From an uncultured Lachnospiraceae bacterium (GTDB taxonomy: Bacteria; Bacillota; Clostridia; Lachnospirales; Lachnospiraceae), in assembly GCA_934294885.1 (NCBI GenBank), contig CAKRAK010000034.1, positions 1 to 14,049 of the forward strand: DNA of 14,049 nucleotides, in the 5' to 3' direction. The position numbers were made by a program, and so were the translations under genes. Shown here piece after piece: positions 13,928-14,049 of this stretch. The notes below the pieces were generated by a model, which was not told where the DNA came from, ran no database searches, and worked only from the letters and a program-made list of their open reading frames with translations. The first letter of the stretch is position 1. Each line of letters starts with the position of its first letter.

Positions 13928-13943
13928 TGAAGGCAGCAATGGA

Positions 13944-14011
13944 GTTACTGTCAAGTAATCGTTGGCACGATTCTTACCCGGACGCTTTCTTACGCAGTGA
14001 TGGTTCCTTTC
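13944..14011 (-). repeat. 68-bp dispersed repeat, copy 2, upstream of the mutY promoter
   Basis: This is the second copy of the element at 2890-2957, with 63 of 68 identical positions and no gaps, in the same orientation. It ends 16 bases before the mutY -35 box, exactly as copy 1 does before the rimP -35. Unlike copy 1, it contains a perfect AATCGT-TGGC-ACGATT inverted repeat (read on the plus strand), because differences fall in those arms. The 38 bases to the right edge are noticeably GC-richer than the window, and one minus-strand frame stays open through them, but too little is visible to call a gene. Confidence 0.85.
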
Positions 14012-14049
14012 AAGGACCGTTCCCACTGTCTGCTCCTCGTAGCGGTACT

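Noticed and set aside
13751..14026. 91-codon minus-strand open frame over the mutY start region
   Set aside because: It overlaps mutY in another frame, begins with GTG without a ribosome binding site and is explained by the repeat plus mutY shadow sequence.

Overview
This is an AT-rich, low-GC stretch in which every recognisable gene lies on the minus strand, so transcription runs from the right end to the left. Gene content and order point to a Clostridia genome, most likely Lachnospiraceae. The markers are rimP-nusA-ylxR-ylxQ-infB, polA-coaE, ackA followed by a DUF177 gene and rpmF, and a large FtsA-like ATPase with a long C-terminal extension. The family assignment is inference from gene order and protein character, not a database result.

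From the right edge: a 68-bp repeat (copy 2), then an extended -10 promoter (13899-13927). This promoter apparently drives a run of tightly packed genes: mutY (adenine glycosylase), a small membrane protein with a zinc-binding anti-sigma-type head, polA (DNA polymerase I with a degenerate proofreading domain), coaE (dephospho-CoA kinase), an FtsA-like actin-fold ATPase with beta-grasp-like C-terminal modules, a six-TM GGDEF protein (putative diguanylate cyclase), and ackA (acetate kinase). I see no intrinsic terminator between these genes, and several are coupled by overlap or spacings under 20 nt. ackA has no pta next to it here.

A consensus promoter (3789-3817) in the gap after ackA drives the DUF177 gene and rpmF (ribosomal protein L32). 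This unit ends at a strong 14-bp GNRA-loop terminator (2992-3025). Next comes repeat copy 1 (2890-2957), a second good promoter (2845-2873), a 5'-UTR stem-loop (2793-2820), and the conserved transcription/translation operon rimP-nusA-rnpM(ylxR)-ylxQ-infB. infB runs off the left edge inside a tandem repeat that encodes a low-complexity linker.

Most of the window is conserved housekeeping sequence. The least explained signal is the 68-bp repeat. Its two copies (63/68 identical) have the same orientation and sit at exactly the same distance upstream of two independent promoters: repeat, -35 and -10 are all offset by 11054 bp. The DNA between and beyond the boxes is otherwise unrelated. Other points of interest are the FtsA-like/GGDEF gene pair, the orphan anti-sigma-like protein, and the nearly identical 36-bp tandem repeats inside infB. 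No RNA genes, insertion sequences or CRISPR arrays were seen, and no gene-free stretch exceeds 300 bases.
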